A stretch of 5,411 nucleotides of DNA from an uncultured Clostridia bacterium (lineage in GTDB: Bacteria; Bacillota; Clostridia; Christensenellales; UBA1242): the NCBI GenBank assembly GCA_944381225.1, contig CALWKJ010000083.1, positions 1 to 5,411 on the forward strand, read 5' to 3'. The notes beneath the pieces were generated by a model. That model saw only the letters and a program-made list of their open reading frames with translations, searched no databases and was not told where the DNA came from. Below are positions 4,435 through 5,411 of the stretch, one piece after another; positions within the stretch are counted from its first letter, which is position 1; each line of letters opens with the position of its first letter. The position numbers and the translations under genes are program-made.

Positions 4435-5136
4435 ATGAGCCATTTTTCAGTTGGAGTTATTACAAAAGGTAAACCTTGTGATGGGGAAATTGAAGAAATC
4501 TTAAGACCATTTTGTGAGTGTTATGAAGAAGGGTGGAATGAAGAATTTTTTGAATATGAACAAAGTGAAGATAATCCCGAAGATGGATATTATTATAATC
4601 CAAATGCGAAATGGGATTGGTTTGTAATCGGTGGAAGATGGGCAGGATTGATAAGAACAAAATCACAGGACAAGCAAGCTGTTTTTGGAGATGTGTCGTG
4701 GGTTTGGGAAGATAAAGACCCATACGAAAGTAAAGAACCGGGTATATATAAAGTTGATAGTTGTAGAATAAAAGATATAATTACAACTAACAAAGAAGAA
4801 TACAATAGGGGACTTCGCTTTTGGGAACTTGTAGTTGAAGGACAAGAACCACTTGATGAAGAAGAACAAGAGATAAAGAAGTTCGTATTTCATAGACCTG
4901 AATATTATTTACAGACTTATAAAACAAAAGAAAATTATGCAAAAGCAAGAAGCGAATTTTCTACCTATGCAGTAGTTAAAGATGGAGAATGGTTAGAACC
5001 GGGCGAAATGGGGTGGTTTGGAGTTTCTTTTGCAACACCCGAACAAGAAGAGAAATGGAATAAAGAATACTACAAGTTGGTTTTTGAAGATGCCGAAAAT
5101 GATGATTATTTAACTATTGTTGATTGCCATATATAG
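4435..5136 (+). CDS. Acidic 'MSHF...GGRW' family protein, unknown function
   Basis: I recognise the pattern but no known function. Proteins that open with MSHF and carry a (Y)NPNxKWDW...GGRW block and a late G(E/K)W...GxMGWxG block occur as hypotheticals on phages and other mobile DNA. Here those are MSHFSVGVIT (1-10), YNPNAKWDWFVIGGRWAGLI (54-73) and GEWLEPGEMGWFG (184-196), so the protein looks full length at 233 aa. It is soluble, with no signal peptide or membrane helix, and is rich in W and Y. By my count it has 52 D/E against 27 K/R, a net charge near -25. AAGGAG at 4424-4429 sets the ATG with a short 5-nt spacer. It is transcribed apart from the replication operon. Its acidity together with the neighbouring ArdC gene allows a DNA-mimic or anti-defence role, but that is speculation. 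Confidence 0.8.
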   Translation: MSHFSVGVITKGKPCDGEIEEILRPFCECYEEGWNEEFFEYEQSEDNPEDGYYYNPNAKWDWFVIGGRWAGLIRTKSQDKQAVFGDVSWVWEDKDPYESKEPGIYKVDSCRIKDIITTNKEEYNRGLRFWELVVEGQEPLDEEEQEIKKFVFHRPEYYLQTYKTKENYAKARSEFSTYAVVKDGEWLEPGEMGWFGVSFATPEQEEKWNKEYYKLVFEDAENDDYLTIVDCHI

Positions 5137-5140
5137 AGAC

Positions 5141-5298
5141 AGATGGGGTGCGAAAGCACTCCTTCTTGCCCTAATAAATTCGCCTAAAATCGACAACTGC
5201 CGATATTTAGACAAAATTTATCAGCCCACCACACCAATTTTACAATGATATGAGAGTTAGCGCTATGCCAACTTGTTGGATAGGCAACTCTCTTTTTT
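5141..5298 (+). ncRNA. Candidate structured RNA: three consecutive hairpins ending in a terminator
   Basis: Hairpin 1 (5141-5166) has a stem GGGGTGC/GCACTCC with one G-U pair, capped by a GAAA (GNRA) tetraloop at 5152-5155 and extended by AGA/TCT across a T-T mismatch. Hairpin 2 (5174-5221) pairs ATAAATT with AATTTAT, then CTAAA with TTTAG and ATCG with CGAT around an 8-nt loop. Hairpin 3 (5252-5292) is the bulged stem before the T-tract. Together they fill nearly the whole interval after the stop at 5136, more structure than a simple terminator needs. It may be a separate small RNA or a long 3' UTR of the upstream gene. No convincing promoter was found just before it, and I cannot match it to a known RNA family. 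Confidence 0.45.
5252..5298 (+). terminator. Intrinsic terminator with a bulged long stem
   Basis: GAGAGTT (5252-5258) pairs with AACTCTC (5286-5292), followed by six T (5293-5298). The interior forms further pairs: CTAT (5263-5266) with ATAG (5280-5283) and CCAA (5268-5271) with TTGG (5276-5279) around CTTG. It should end transcripts from the gene at 4435. TAGCGC at 5258-5263 is one base from the TAGCGT motif of some plasmid single-strand origins, but the T-tract favours a terminator. Confidence 0.8.
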
Positions 5299-5342
5299 AT
5301 TGCAATCTTTTCATTCCTTTGGATACTAGAATTTTAATGTTC

Positions 5343-5389
5343 TCGAAAATTTCACTAAGGCTAAAATGAATGATGCCAATCGAAAATTT
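5343..5389 (+). repeat. Direct repeat TCGAAAATTT (two copies, a third at 4189-4198)
   Basis: Exact copies lie at 5343-5352, 5380-5389 and 4189-4198. The copy at 4189 forms part of the perfect palindrome GAAAATTTTC (4191-4200). All lie in intergenic DNA and none inside a gene. In DNA this rich in A and T the core is not very surprising, but the shared TCG start and the intergenic placement make a protein site possible. Confidence 0.35.
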
Positions 5390-5411
5390 AAAAATTTTCT
5401 GCATCAGCCTT
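5357..5411. repeat. Composite hairpin at the window end
   Basis: AAGGCT (5357-5362) pairs with AGCCTT (5406-5411), GATGC (5372-5376) with GCATC (5401-5405), and GAAAATTT (5382-5389) with AAATTTTC (5392-5399). The right side stacks almost without a break while the left side carries a 9-nt bulge (5363-5371) and a 5-nt loop. The last base of the window is the last base of the arm, so the structure may continue outside. The adjoining stretch 5299-5356 shows no gene or clear signal apart from TCGAAAATTT at 5343-5352. Confidence 0.55.

Noticed and set aside
4261..4443. 60-codon open frame on the minus strand across the long hairpin
   Set aside because: It covers the inverted repeat and its stem sequences, has no family resemblance, and runs through the terminator core. 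Openness is expected by chance.

Overview
This AT-rich window (roughly 30% GC by eye) reads as the maintenance and replication block of a low-GC Gram-positive plasmid or plasmid-like element. The evidence for the host is AAGGAG-type ribosome sites before nearly every gene, a textbook sigma-A promoter, heavy use of AGA, ATA and AAA codons, and protein families common in Clostridia mobile elements. Bacillota is most likely; Fusobacteriota or another AT-rich group with strong Shine-Dalgarno sites is not excluded. The ends share no overlap, but the gene content would suit a small circular plasmid opened at an arbitrary point. That is inference.

Layout. Positions 1-784 hold no gene. They carry at least 14 copies of a 16-bp iteron, GATATCAnAATTCTTG, all on the same strand. 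Six of them run at an exact 24-bp period (440-575). Three 37-bp-spaced pairs (275-327, 357-409, 660-712) enclose a degenerate inverted copy. The 142-bp gap between iterons 2 and 3 contains a perfect 12-bp palindrome and an 8-bp-stem inverted repeat. A TTGACT-17-TATAAT promoter (721-749) follows the last iteron.

Positions 785-4146 form one tight operon: a ParA ATPase, a ribbon-helix-helix (RHH) DNA-binding protein that is probably the ParB-type partner, an ArdC-like ssDNA-binding zinc metallopeptidase, an unrecognised 66-aa protein, and a 306-aa archaeo-eukaryotic primase-type (PrimPol/NrS-1-like) protein with no helicase domain. A strong intrinsic terminator (4158-4185) closes the operon.

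A separate unit follows. It starts with a 114-bp long inverted repeat whose core looks like a bidirectional terminator (4247-4360). Next is a gene for a strongly acidic 233-aa protein of an uncharacterised 'MSHF...GGRW' family (4435-5136). After that comes a run of three predicted hairpins ending in a T-tract (5141-5298), possibly a structured RNA or an elaborate 3' UTR. The window ends in another hairpin (5357-5411).

How the parts may work together (inference): the iterons are the origin and/or centromere and operator; ParA plus the RHH protein partition the element and regulate the operon; the PrimPol replaces a conventional Rep protein or primes replication; ArdC, and perhaps the acidic protein, protect the DNA after entry into a new cell. 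No conventional initiator (Rep_1, Rep_2, Rep_3, RepL), relaxase, integrase or resistance gene is visible.
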